Shown: piece after piece, positions 25,924-35,130 of the stretch
How positions within the stretch are numbered: position 1 is the stretch's first letter
How the letters are laid out: each line of letters starts with the position of its first letter
From: Gluconacetobacter sacchari
Lineage (GTDB): Bacteria; Pseudomonadota; Alphaproteobacteria; Acetobacterales; Acetobacteraceae
Direction: 5' to 3'
DNA: 53,689 nt
NCBI RefSeq assembly: GCF_014174255.1
Contig: NZ_JABEQJ010000032.1
Coordinates: 1 to 53,689, forward strand
The notes under the pieces: generated by a model
Told to the model about the DNA's origin: nothing
Database searches by the model: none
What the model saw: the letters and a program-made list of their open reading frames with translations, nothing else
Translations under genes and position numbers: made by a program

Positions 25924-26895
25924 ATGACGGAACGTCTGGAGGCAAACGACGCGGGCATCGCGCGCGCGGCCGAGCTGCTGCGGGCGGGCGGGCTTGTGGC
26001 ATTCGGGACCGAGACCGTCTACGGGCTCGGCGCCGACGCGACCAACGATACGGCCGTGGCCGGGATCTTCGCCGCCAAGGAACGCCCGCGCTTCAATCCG
26101 CTGATCAGCCATTTCCCCGATGCCGAATCCGCGTTCGCCCAGGCCCTGCCCGACGATCTCGCCCGCCGGCTGGCCGACCGGTTCTGGCCCGGCCCGCTGA
26201 CGCTGGTCCTGCCGCGCCAGCCCGGCAGCACGATCTCGGACCTGGCGGCCGCCGGCCTGCCCTCGGTGGCGGTCCGCGTGCCGCGCGGCGCGGTCGCCGC
26301 CGCCCTGCTGCGCGCCACGGGGCGCCCGGTCGCGGCCCCGTCGGCCAACCTGTCGGGCAGGGTCAGCCCGTCGGACGCGTTTCATGTCCTGCGCGGCCTG
26401 GCCGGCCGCATCGACGCGGTGGTGGATTCCGGGCCGTGCCAGGTCGGGGTCGAAAGCACGGTCCTCGACCTGACGGGCACCGCGCCGATGCTGCTGCGCC
26501 CCGGCGGCATCACCATCGAGGCCCTGGCGGAGGTCTGCGGCCCGATCTCGCATCCCGACGACTACGCCGACACGCTGCCCGTCTCGCCGGGGCGGATGGA
26601 ATCGCACTACGCCCCCGCCCTGCCGGTGCGGCTGGACGCGCACGCGGTCGCCGCCGACGAAGCCCTGCTGGCCTTCGGGCCGGAAGTGCCCGGGGCCGGA
26701 CTGGTCTGGAATCTCAGCCCCTCCGGCGCGCTGGACGAAGCCGCCGCCCGCCTGTTCGCCGGCCTGCGCTTCCTGGACAGCGAGGGCGCGCGGCGCGGCC
26801 TGACGCGCATCGCCGCGATGCCGATCCCGCGCGCGGGCCTGGGCCTCGCCATCCGCGACCGCCTGCGCCGCGCCGCCTCTCCCCGCCCCGCGTGA
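25924..26895 (+). CDS. tsaC: L-threonylcarbamoyladenylate synthase (Sua5/TsaC type)
   Basis: A 323-residue enzyme making the TC-AMP intermediate for the t6A modification of ANN-decoding tRNAs. The YrdC domain shows GLVAFGTETVYGLGADATN, the substrate motif KERPRFNPLISHF, FWPGPLTLVLPR and PVAAPSANLSGRVSPSDAFHV. Beyond it a C-terminal Sua5 domain is present, joined by the linker PGRMESHYAP. The full Sua5 length separates it from short TsaC. The start ATG 25924 follows a GGGGGAG ribosome site. Confidence 0.93.
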   Translation: MTERLEANDAGIARAAELLRAGGLVAFGTETVYGLGADATNDTAVAGIFAAKERPRFNPLISHFPDAESAFAQALPDDLARRLADRFWPGPLTLVLPRQPGSTISDLAAAGLPSVAVRVPRGAVAAALLRATGRPVAAPSANLSGRVSPSDAFHVLRGLAGRIDAVVDSGPCQVGVESTVLDLTGTAPMLLRPGGITIEALAEVCGPISHPDDYADTLPVSPGRMESHYAPALPVRLDAHAVAADEALLAFGPEVPGAGLVWNLSPSGALDEAAARLFAGLRFLDSEGARRGLTRIAAMPIPRAGLGLAIRDRLRRAASPRPA

Positions 26896-26905
26896 CGCCT
26901 CCGCC

Positions 26906-27448
26906 ATGAGCGACAAACTCGACCCCAAGGAACTGAAGATCCTGGCGGATATCCTGGCACTGGTCCTGGAGGACCATCCCGGGCAATCAGCGAACGCGCT
27001 CGATGCCATCCGCAACCGCGCCCGCCGCAACGGCACGACCGGCGGGGCGCTGAAAAACCTGTTCACCGCCCTCGCCCCCAATCCGCCACCGCGCCCGCCG
27101 CCCCGGCCGCGCGCGTCCCGCGCCGCCTCGTCGGCGGCGGCCGAGGACATGCAGGCGGCCCGGGCGCGGATCCTGCAACTGACCGAAAGCGTCAACCGGC
27201 TCGATCTCGACCTGCGCAGCGCCCGGGCCCGCAACGAGGAACTGCGCTCGCAGCTCTATCTGACCCAGCAGGCCCGCGCCGAAACCCAGGCCGCCCTCTC
27301 CGTCATGCGGGCCCGTCCCGCGCGGGGCCGCCGCTCGACGGTCGCGCTGGCCCTCGCCGTCGGGGCCCTGGCGGGCGCGATCGGCATGGGCATGGTGCGC
27401 GCGATGGATGTGCCCGCCCTCCCGCTCAGGACGACCGCGCTGAACTGA
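26906..27448 (+). CDS. hypothetical coiled-coil protein with C-terminal membrane helix
   Basis: A 180-residue protein of unknown family. Residues 1-50 are charged and helical (DPKELKILADILALVLED), followed by a Pro/Arg-rich linker near 58-72, a heptad-like coiled coil at about 80-130 (QAARARILQLTESVNRLDLDLRSARARNEELRSQL in part), a basic stretch, then a membrane helix at about 144-165. Ribosome site and 10-nt spacing to tsaC suggest co-transcription. I do not recognise a function. Confidence 0.6.
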   Translation: MSDKLDPKELKILADILALVLEDHPGQSANALDAIRNRARRNGTTGGALKNLFTALAPNPPPRPPPRPRASRAASSAAAEDMQAARARILQLTESVNRLDLDLRSARARNEELRSQLYLTQQARAETQAALSVMRARPARGRRSTVALALAVGALAGAIGMGMVRAMDVPALPLRTTALN

Positions 27449-27544
27449 CCGCGCCGGCGGAAGATTGCCACGCCCGTCCTTCTGCCCCAAGACAGGCCGC
27501 GCCGCGGCCCGCGCCGATCCTCCATCGCCACCGGAAACCCCGCC

Positions 27545-28993
27545 ATGACCGTCACCCCGCCCTCCGCCTCGCCGACCGCCGATCTGCTGGCCCGTCTGGC
27601 GCGCCTGCTGGGGCCATCGGGCATCCTGACCGCGGAGCCCGACATCGCGCCGTACTGCACCGACTGGCGCTCGCTGTATCACGGCCGGGCAGCGGCCATC
27701 CTGCGCCCGGCCGGCACCGCCGAACTGGCCGAGGCCGTCGCGCTGTGCGCCGGCGCGGGGGTCGCGATGGTCCCGCAGGGCGGCAATACCAGCATGGTCG
27801 GCGGGGCCACGCCGGACGATAGCGGGCGGGCCATCGTGGTCTGCCTGTCACGGATGAACCGTGTCCGGCGGATCGACCCGCTGGACCATACGATGGAGGT
27901 CGAAGCCGGCGTGACGCTGAAGGCGGCGCAGGACGCCGCGCGCGAAGCCGGCCTGATGCTGCCGCTCTCGATCTCGTCGGAGGGCTCGGCCCAGATCGGC
28001 GGCGTGCTGGCCACCAACGCGGGCGGCAACAATACCGTGCGCTACGGCAACGCGCGCGAGCTGGTGCTGGGGCTGGAGGTCGTGCTGCCCGACGGCGGCG
28101 TCTTCCACGGCCTGCGCCGCCTGCGCAAGGACAATACGGGCTATGCGCTGCGCCAGCTCTTCGTGGGCTCCGAGGGCACGCTCGGCTTCATCACCTCCGC
28201 GATCCTGCAATTGCAGCCCCAGCCGCGCGCCGTCGAGGCCGCGCTGTGCGCGGTGGCCGATGCCGGGGCGGCGCTGGCGCTCTTCGCCGCGTTCCGCGAC
28301 CACGATCCGGCGCTGATCCAGGCGTTCGAATACATGTCGGGCGCGGGCATGGACCTGGTCACGCGGCTGGTGCCCGGCACCAGCCTGCCGCTGGCCGAGC
28401 CCGCCCCGGCCTATGTGCTGGTGGAACTGGCGACCCCGCGCCGCGACGCCGGCCTGCGCGCGGCGCTGGAGGACGTGCTGGCCGGCATGTTCGAGACCGG
28501 CACGGTCAGCGACGCCGTGATCGCGGAAAGCGAGGGCCAGCGCCTGGCGCTGTGGAAACTGCGCGAGGAACATGCCGAGGCCCAGCGCCGCGCGGGTGCC
28601 AGCGTGAAGAACGACGTGTCGGTCCCCGTCTCGCGCGTGCCTGAGCTGATCGCCCGCGCCACCGCCGCCTGCGCCGCCCTCGTCCCCGGCATCCGGCCCG
28701 CGCCGTTCGGCCATATCGGCGACGGCAACATCCATTTCAACCTGGTCCAGCCCGAGGGCATGGACCCGGCCGCGTTCCTGGCGCAGGATCACCGGATCAT
28801 GGACACGGTTGCCGCCATCGTGCGCGACCTGGACGGCTCGTTCTCGGCCGAGCACGGGGTCGGACGCCTGAAGCCCTACATGATGCCCGACTGGCGCGGC
28901 GGGGCCGAACTGGCCACCATGCGCCGGATCAAGGACGCGATCGACCCGCTGGGGCTGATGAATCCCGGCACGCTGTTTCCCTCCGCCGGCTAG
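27545..28993 (+). CDS. FAD-linked oxidase (GlcD / D-2-hydroxyacid dehydrogenase family)
   Basis: A 482-residue flavoprotein with an N-terminal FAD_binding_4 domain (VPQGGNTSMVGGATPD near residue 77, SEGSAQIGGVLATNAGGNNTVRYGNARELVLGLEVVLPDG in pieces near 141-180) and a C-terminal FAD-oxidase domain. The active-site His cluster is visible in GHIGDGNIHFNL, and SAEHGVGRLKPYMM ends the domain. Substrates in this family include D-lactate, glycolate and D-2-hydroxyglutarate. The single-subunit form with no GlcE/GlcF beside it fits D-2-hydroxyglutarate or D-lactate dehydrogenase. Reoxidation is probably by the respiratory chain. Confidence 0.85.
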   Translation: MTVTPPSASPTADLLARLARLLGPSGILTAEPDIAPYCTDWRSLYHGRAAAILRPAGTAELAEAVALCAGAGVAMVPQGGNTSMVGGATPDDSGRAIVVCLSRMNRVRRIDPLDHTMEVEAGVTLKAAQDAAREAGLMLPLSISSEGSAQIGGVLATNAGGNNTVRYGNARELVLGLEVVLPDGGVFHGLRRLRKDNTGYALRQLFVGSEGTLGFITSAILQLQPQPRAVEAALCAVADAGAALALFAAFRDHDPALIQAFEYMSGAGMDLVTRLVPGTSLPLAEPAPAYVLVELATPRRDAGLRAALEDVLAGMFETGTVSDAVIAESEGQRLALWKLREEHAEAQRRAGASVKNDVSVPVSRVPELIARATAACAALVPGIRPAPFGHIGDGNIHFNLVQPEGMDPAAFLAQDHRIMDTVAAIVRDLDGSFSAEHGVGRLKPYMMPDWRGGAELATMRRIKDAIDPLGLMNPGTLFPSAG

Positions 28994-29095
28994 CGGGCCG
29001 CCGCGCGGGAACTGTCGGGACGGATGGCCGTAACGGTCCCACAACAGCCGGGCGCGGGGGCTTTCACCGCCTTCTCCGGGGAGCTACACAAACCT

Positions 29096-30289
29096 ATGCC
29101 GTTCGCCCGATCCGCAATCAGACGTCCGCCAAGGGCGCATCTGCCGATGCTCGACCGCTACGTGCTGCGGCAGCTTCTGACGGCCCTGGCGGCGACCACG
29201 GGCGGCCTGGCCGCCCTGATCTGGCTGACCCAGTCGCTGCGCTTCGTCTCGCTGGTGGTCGAACGCGGCCTGTCGCTGCGGGTCTTCATCGAACTGACCA
29301 GCCTGCTGGTGCCGTCCTTCGTCGCCATCATCCTGCCGATCACCACCTTCGTGGTGGTGCAGTTCGTCTATCAGCGCCTGGCCGGCGACCGCGAGCTGAC
29401 GGTCATGCGCGCGGCGGGCCTGTCGCCCTTCCGCGTCGCGCGGCCCGCCCTGATCTGCGCCGCGGCGTCTGTGCTGCTGTGCCTGATGCTGAATCTCTGG
29501 ATCGTCCCGCAGGCCTTCCACGCGTTCAAGCAATATGAATTCCAGATCCGCAACCGCATCGCCGCCTTCATGTTGCAGGACGGCGTCTTCACCCCGCTGT
29601 CGGCTACCATGACGGTCTATGTGCGGTCCCGCGATCCCGACGGCACGCTGCACGGCATCATGGTCGAGGACGGCCGCCAGCCCGACAACCCGTCGACCAT
29701 CCTGGCCGAGCGCGGCACGATGCTGGTCGTCAACGACCAGCCCCGCGTGGTCCTGTTCGACGGCTCGCGGCAGGAAATCGACCGCCGGACGGGGCGGCTG
29801 AACGTGCTGACCTTCGCGCGCAACACCATCGACCTGACCACGCCCCCCGGCGACCAGGTCCGCTACCGCGACTCCAGCGAAATGTCGCTGCACGAGCTGC
29901 TGCATCCCGACCCCCGCCTGGTCCCGGCCCGCGATCGCGGCAAGTTCGCGGTCGAGGCCTGGCGGCGCCTGACCTCGCCCTTCACCGCCTTCTCGTTCGC
30001 GATGATCGGGCTGGTCAGCGTGCTGCGCGGCAGTTTCTCGCGGCACGGCAACATCCTGCGCCCGTTCACCGCGATCATGAGCGTGGTATGCCTGCTGGCG
30101 GCCAGCCTGATGGTGCAGAACCTCGCCGGCCGCAATCCCCGCCTGATGCCCCTGATGTGGATCGAGGCGATCGTGCCGGGCGCCCTGTGCGCGATCGTGC
30201 TGTTCCTGCCGGAATGGCGCCAGCGGCAGCAGGCGATGGCCGCGTCGCTTCTGGCCCCCGCCGCGCCGGGCCGGGCCCCCCGGCCATGA
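29096..30289 (+). CDS. lptF: LPS export ABC permease LptF
   Basis: About 397 residues from ATG 29096, which has a GGGGAG site upstream; ATG 29147 (MLDRYVLRQL) would give the compact family start. Three N-terminal membrane helices (LDRYVLRQLLTALAA..., FIELTSLLVPSFVAIILPITTFVVV, ARPALICAAASVLLCLML), a periplasmic beta-jellyroll (about 130-270) and three C-terminal helices give the LptF/G topology. With LptG and LptB it extracts lipopolysaccharide from the inner membrane. Its stop overlaps the lptG start by 4 nt. Confidence 0.92.
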   Translation: MPFARSAIRRPPRAHLPMLDRYVLRQLLTALAATTGGLAALIWLTQSLRFVSLVVERGLSLRVFIELTSLLVPSFVAIILPITTFVVVQFVYQRLAGDRELTVMRAAGLSPFRVARPALICAAASVLLCLMLNLWIVPQAFHAFKQYEFQIRNRIAAFMLQDGVFTPLSATMTVYVRSRDPDGTLHGIMVEDGRQPDNPSTILAERGTMLVVNDQPRVVLFDGSRQEIDRRTGRLNVLTFARNTIDLTTPPGDQVRYRDSSEMSLHELLHPDPRLVPARDRGKFAVEAWRRLTSPFTAFSFAMIGLVSVLRGSFSRHGNILRPFTAIMSVVCLLAASLMVQNLAGRNPRLMPLMWIEAIVPGALCAIVLFLPEWRQRQQAMAASLLAPAAPGRAPRP

Positions 30290-31395
30290 CCGTCTCGGTC
30301 ACCCTGTCCTTCTATATCGCGCGGCAGTTCATGCTGGCGGTCATGGCGATGATCCTGTCGCTGACCGGCCTGGTCTCGCTGTTCGATTTCATCGACCTGC
30401 TGCGGCGGGTCGCGACGCGCCCCAACGTCCCGACCAGCCTGGTCAGCGAGATCGCGTTCCTGCACATCCCCTATTTCATGATCGAGATCCTGCCCTTCGG
30501 CGTGCTGCTGGGCGGCATCGTCTGCTTCTGGCGCCTGACGCGCTCGTCCGAACTGATCGTGGCGCGCGCCGCCGGCATTTCGGCCTGGCAGTTCCTGACC
30601 GGCCCGCTGGCCTGCGCGCTGCTGATCGGGGCGCTGGCCACCGGGGGACTGTCGCCGCTGTCCTCGGTCATGTACCGGCGGGCCGAGACGCTGGACCATG
30701 TCTATCTGCGCAGCGGCGGCCCGCTGAACCTGGCCGACGGCGCGCTGTGGATCCGCCAGGCCGACAACGGGTTGGTACCCCACGGGGTGGCGATCCTGCA
30801 CGCGCGCGCGGTGCATCTGCAGGACGGCGTGCTGCGGATCAGCGGCGTCAGCCTCTTCCGGCTCGACGACGCCGACCGCATGATCCTCCGCGCGGAGGCG
30901 CCGACCGGCCATCTGGGCAACGGAGAATGGGTGCTCGACGAGACCCGCACCATCCGGCCCGACCGGCTGCCCATCCAGGTGGGGCGGTTCACGCTGCCCA
31001 CCGAACTGACGCTCTCGCGGGTGCAGGAAAGCTTCGCCTCGCCCGACACCCTGTCGGTCTGGGCGCTGCCGGGCTTCATCTCCCTCCTGGAACGCTCGGG
31101 CTTCTCCTCCATCCGGCACCGGCTGCATTTCCAGTCGCTGCTGACGCTGCCCATCCTGGCCGGCACCATGGCCCTGGTCGCGGCGGGGTTCTCGATGCGC
31201 CCGACCCGGCGCGGCGGCGTCGCGCGCATGGTCTTCGGCGGGGTGGCGGCGGGCTTCGCGCTGTTCACGGTGTCCAAGGTGGCGGCCCAGTTCGGCGAAT
31301 CCGGGGCCATGCCGCCGATTCTGGCGGCCTGGGCCCCGACCGGGGCGGGTCTCTGCCTTGCAGTTTCTCTCCTGCTTCATCTAGAAGACGGATGA
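30286..31395 (+). CDS. lptG: LPS export ABC permease LptG
   Basis: A 369-residue partner of LptF with the same 3 + jellyroll + 3 layout. The first helix begins LSFYIARQFMLAVMAMILSL, followed by YFMIEILPFGVLLGGIVCFWRLTRSSELIVARAAGIS, the coupling-helix region that contacts the LptB ATPase. The C-terminal helices include LPILAGTMALVAAGFSM. ATG overlaps lptF by 4 nt and its own stop overlaps lptD by 4 nt, so lptF-lptG-lptD are translationally coupled. Confidence 0.93.
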   Translation: MTVSVTLSFYIARQFMLAVMAMILSLTGLVSLFDFIDLLRRVATRPNVPTSLVSEIAFLHIPYFMIEILPFGVLLGGIVCFWRLTRSSELIVARAAGISAWQFLTGPLACALLIGALATGGLSPLSSVMYRRAETLDHVYLRSGGPLNLADGALWIRQADNGLVPHGVAILHARAVHLQDGVLRISGVSLFRLDDADRMILRAEAPTGHLGNGEWVLDETRTIRPDRLPIQVGRFTLPTELTLSRVQESFASPDTLSVWALPGFISLLERSGFSSIRHRLHFQSLLTLPILAGTMALVAAGFSMRPTRRGGVARMVFGGVAAGFALFTVSKVAAQFGESGAMPPILAAWAPTGAGLCLAVSLLLHLEDG

Positions 31396-33743
31396 TGCCC
31401 ATCCTCCCGTCCAGCAGCCTGTTTCGCCCCGTCGCGGGCCGGTCCCCGCAGGCGCGCAGGTCGCTGCTGGCCGCCAGCATGCTCGGCGGCACGCTGGTGG
31501 GGGCGGCCATCCAGGTCCATCGCGCCCACGCCCAGGTCCACCCGGTCCATGTCGACGCCGGCACGCCGGTCTCGCAGAAGGACCCGGTGACGTTCCAGGC
31601 CGACACGGTCTCCTACGACAATGCGCGAGGGATCGTGACCTGGTCGGGCAATGTCCAGATCTGGCAGAACGACCACGTGCTGCGCGCCGACACCGTCACC
31701 TACGACCGCAACACCGGCATCGCCGCCGCGCACGGCCACGTCGCGATCGTCGAGGCCGACGGCACCGTGCTGTTCAGCGACTACGCCGAACTCAGCAACG
31801 GCATGCGCGACGGCATCATGACCAGGCTGCACGCGCTGATGGCCGACAATGCCAGGCTCGCCGCCAACGGCATGCGCCGCACCGGCGCGCGTGTCAACGA
31901 CATGGCGCGCGCCGTCTATACCGCCTGCGAGATCTGCGCCAGGCACCCCGCCCGCCCGCCCTTCTGGCAGTTGCGGGCCTATGACGCGATCGACGATACC
32001 GAGCACAGGCGCATCGAATTCCGCGATGCCTATCTCGACCTGTTCGGCATCCCGGTCATGTACCTGCCGGCCTTCTCGATGTCCGACCCGTCGGTCCGGC
32101 GGCAGAGCGGCTTCCTGACCCCCGGCATCACGCCGCACGACCGGTATCTGGGGGCCTATCTCACCATCCCCTATTACTGGGTGATCGACGGCCAGTCCGA
32201 CCTGACGGTCCAGGGGCTGGTCTCCACGCGCACCGGCCCGCAGGTCAGCAGCCAGTATCGCAACGTCTTCAACTGGGGCACGCTCAACATCCTGGCCGGC
32301 CTCGCCTACGACACCCATCACGCCGAGCAGTATATCAACACGTTCGGCAACACGAGCGGCTCGGGCAACGAGCACGGGGTGCAGGGCTACATCTTCGCCC
32401 AGGGCCAGGCCTCGATCTCGCGCGAATGGCGGACGGGGATGAACATCAACCTCACCACCTCCGCCAACTACATGCGCGACTACCGCGTCACCGGCTACGG
32501 CCAGGAAACGCTGACATCGAACATCTTCCTCGAAGGATTCGGCACGGGGTCCTATTCGCGGGTCGACGCGCAGGCCTACCAGGGCCTGAACCAGGGCGTC
32601 ATCCGCAACAGCGACCTGCCCTGGGTCCTGCCGCGCTACACGTTCAGCTATTTCGGCCAGCCCGACGCGCTGGGCGGGCGGCTGGCGCTGGACACCACCG
32701 ATTTCTACGTCTACCGCCAGAACGGCGTCTCGGACCAGCGCGGGCAACTCTCCGCGAACTGGGACCGGCCGTTCCATAACCGGCTGGGCCAGCTCTGGAT
32801 GCTGACCCTTCACCTGGAATCGACCCTCCATCGCGCCACCAGCCTGAACGAACAGCCGCTCTACGCCGCCACGGCGACCCGCCGCGCCGTGGTGACCGGC
32901 CAGGTCCTGCCGACCGTGGCGCTGAAGATGAACTGGCCGTTCCTGCGTACCTTCCAGCATGGCGGCGGCACCCAGATCCTCGAACCGATCGCGCAGGTCA
33001 TCGCGGCGCCCAACAGCGGCAACAGCACCACCCGCAACATGCCCAACGAGGACAGCCTGTCCTACGAGTTCACCGACTCGACCCTGTTCTCGCTCAACCG
33101 CTATCCGGGGACCGACCGCCTGGACGGCGGCCTGCGCGGCAATATCGGCGTCCACGGCAACTGGACCTGGAACGGGCATGAAGTCGACACGCTGGTCGGC
33201 GAGAGCATCCAGGAGCATATCGACCATAACCGCATCCCCTATTCGGGGCTGAACCACCATCTGTCCGACGTGGTGGCCCGGGCGCGCATCGCCCCCAACC
33301 GCTATGTCGACTTCACCGGCCGCACCCGGATCGACCCCTACGCCAGGCGCATCGATTTCGGCGACGCGCTGTTTTCCACCGGAGTCACGCATTTCCACGT
33401 CACCGGCGGCTATGTCTACGAGCCGGTAACCCCCTATTATTACTACGCCACCAACCTCCATACCGGCAGCCCGACCTCCGCCTATTACGTCCGCACCAAC
33501 GAACTGACGCTCGGCGCCTCGACGAACTGGAGCGGCTACTCCCTCTCGGGTTTCGTCCGGCGCAGCCTGTCGCGCAAGCAATTCGTCAGCCTGGGCGGCA
33601 ACGCGGGGTACCAGAACGACTGCTTTGCCTTCAATATCATGTATATTAAGCAATATACGTCGATCGGCGGCCAACAGCGCAATTCGACCATTATGTTTAC
33701 CCTGACCTTCAAGACCATCGGGGCCTTTGGTATCCATGGCTGA
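31392..33743 (+). CDS. lptD: LPS assembly outer-membrane protein LptD
   Basis: A 783-residue protein from ATG 31392. A signal peptide spans about residues 1-47 (SLLAASMLGGTLVGAAIQVHRAHAQ). The periplasmic OstA beta-jellyroll follows (FQADTVSYDNARGIVTWSGNVQI, DTVTYDRNTGIAAAHGHVAIVE), then the long C-terminal barrel with alternating aromatic strands ending in MFTLTFKTIGAFGIHG. It inserts LPS into the outer leaflet together with LptE. Cysteines are few: two in the jellyroll-barrel linker region (TACEICAR) and one near the C-terminus (QNDCFAF), so the E. coli disulfide pattern is only partly available. Confidence 0.93.
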   Translation: MMPILPSSSLFRPVAGRSPQARRSLLAASMLGGTLVGAAIQVHRAHAQVHPVHVDAGTPVSQKDPVTFQADTVSYDNARGIVTWSGNVQIWQNDHVLRADTVTYDRNTGIAAAHGHVAIVEADGTVLFSDYAELSNGMRDGIMTRLHALMADNARLAANGMRRTGARVNDMARAVYTACEICARHPARPPFWQLRAYDAIDDTEHRRIEFRDAYLDLFGIPVMYLPAFSMSDPSVRRQSGFLTPGITPHDRYLGAYLTIPYYWVIDGQSDLTVQGLVSTRTGPQVSSQYRNVFNWGTLNILAGLAYDTHHAEQYINTFGNTSGSGNEHGVQGYIFAQGQASISREWRTGMNINLTTSANYMRDYRVTGYGQETLTSNIFLEGFGTGSYSRVDAQAYQGLNQGVIRNSDLPWVLPRYTFSYFGQPDALGGRLALDTTDFYVYRQNGVSDQRGQLSANWDRPFHNRLGQLWMLTLHLESTLHRATSLNEQPLYAATATRRAVVTGQVLPTVALKMNWPFLRTFQHGGGTQILEPIAQVIAAPNSGNSTTRNMPNEDSLSYEFTDSTLFSLNRYPGTDRLDGGLRGNIGVHGNWTWNGHEVDTLVGESIQEHIDHNRIPYSGLNHHLSDVVARARIAPNRYVDFTGRTRIDPYARRIDFGDALFSTGVTHFHVTGGYVYEPVTPYYYYATNLHTGSPTSAYYVRTNELTLGASTNWSGYSLSGFVRRSLSRKQFVSLGGNAGYQNDCFAFNIMYIKQYTSIGGQQRNSTIMFTLTFKTIGAFGIHG

Positions 33744-35130
33744 CCCGACGCGCGAGAGACCGAACAGAATGCGACGCCGCCTTTCCCCGACCGGATTCCC
33801 CTCACCCCTCCTCGGCCGCCTCGCGGCCGCCGGACTGGTCGCATGGGCCGCCTGCGCGATCGCGCCGGCCCACGCCGCGCGCGTGGCGGCCGCCAAACCG
33901 GCCGCCGAGGCGGCGGATGATTCGATCCCCCAGGATTCGATCATTGCCGTCATCAACGGCACGGTGCTGACGCAGCGCGACGTGGACAATCGCGGCCGGC
34001 TGTTCGCGATGTCCGCCGGCCTGCAACTGACCGACGACCTGATGAGCCGCCTGCGCCCGCAGATCGTGCGCCAGTTGATCGACGAGCGGCTGCGGCAGCA
34101 GGAAATGCTCTCGCGCCACATCAACGTGCCGCCCGAGCAGATCGCCGCGTCGATCGCGGATATCGAGCGGCGCAACAACATGCCGCACAACGCCCTGCGC
34201 GACCGCCTGGCGGCCGACGGCATTTCCCTGACCACCATGATCGACCAGATCCGGGTGCAGCTCGGCTGGACCCAGGTCCTGCGCGAGGAATTGGGCTCGC
34301 ACGGCCGCACCACCGCCGCCGAGATAGCCCAGCGCGAGGAAGCGCTGCGCCACGAGGACGGCAAGCCGCAATATCTGCTGAGCGAAATCTTCATCCCGGT
34401 CGATGACGCCCGTCATTCCGAGGACGAGCTTAAATTCACCCAGACGATCATCCAGGAACTGCGCAACGGCGCGCCCTTCCCCGTCGTCGCCGCCCAGTTC
34501 TCGCAGAGCCAGACGGCGCTGGAAGGCGGCATGATGGGCTGGGTGCAGGAAGACAGCCTGGATCCCGAAGTGGTCGCCGTCGCGCGCGCCATGCCGGAAG
34601 GCGCGATCTCCAACCCCATCCGCGTGGCCGGCGGCTATGTCATCGCCACGCTGAACGGCCGCCGCGTCATCGGGCACCAGATGGGCACGATGCTGACGCT
34701 GCGCCAGGCCTTCCTGCCCTTCGCCACGCCGCTCAATCCGCAGGCCCCCTCCGAGCAGCAGCGCGACATGCTGCAACAGGCCCAGCAGCTTGCCGCCACC
34801 GTGCATTCCTGCCCCGATCTCGAAGCGGCGAACCACCGCTACGGCGACAAGCGCCCCGCCAACCCCGGCGACCTGCAACTGGAGCGCATCAACCCGCAGA
34901 TGCAGCAGATCCTGGCCAACCTCCCGCCCAACAAGGCCAGCCGCCCGCTGGTCTCGGGCGACGGCATCGCGGTGCTGATGGTCTGCTCGCGGCAGCAGAA
35001 GAATTTCGCCCAGCAGACCCCGAGCGAAATCGCCGACCAGCTGATGAACGAGCGGGTGGAACAGACCTCGCGCCAGTTGAACCGCGACCTGCGCCGCCGC
35101 GCCGTCATCGACATCCGGTCGAAGGTGTGA
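33736..35130 (+). CDS. surA: periplasmic peptidyl-prolyl isomerase / chaperone SurA
   Basis: A 464-residue protein from ATG 33736 (8-nt overlap with lptD); ATG 33727 or 33769 are alternatives. It has a signal peptide at about 18-40 (GRLAAAGLVAWAACAIAPAHAA), then the SurA N-domain IIAVINGTVLTQRDVDNR and one parvulin domain (YLLSEIFIPVDDARHSEDEL through GGYVIATLNGRR). The second half is a helical region. It assists folding of outer-membrane barrels including LptD, matching its position. Its stop overlaps rsmA by 4 nt. Confidence 0.9.
   Translation: MADPTRERPNRMRRRLSPTGFPSPLLGRLAAAGLVAWAACAIAPAHAARVAAAKPAAEAADDSIPQDSIIAVINGTVLTQRDVDNRGRLFAMSAGLQLTDDLMSRLRPQIVRQLIDERLRQQEMLSRHINVPPEQIAASIADIERRNNMPHNALRDRLAADGISLTTMIDQIRVQLGWTQVLREELGSHGRTTAAEIAQREEALRHEDGKPQYLLSEIFIPVDDARHSEDELKFTQTIIQELRNGAPFPVVAAQFSQSQTALEGGMMGWVQEDSLDPEVVAVARAMPEGAISNPIRVAGGYVIATLNGRRVIGHQMGTMLTLRQAFLPFATPLNPQAPSEQQRDMLQQAQQLAATVHSCPDLEAANHRYGDKRPANPGDLQLERINPQMQQILANLPPNKASRPLVSGDGIAVLMVCSRQQKNFAQQTPSEIADQLMNERVEQTSRQLNRDLRRRAVIDIRSKV

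Noticed and set aside
31377-34394. A 1,005-codon minus-strand open frame opposite lptD and surA
   Set aside because: Antisense to two well-recognised envelope genes; no motifs.
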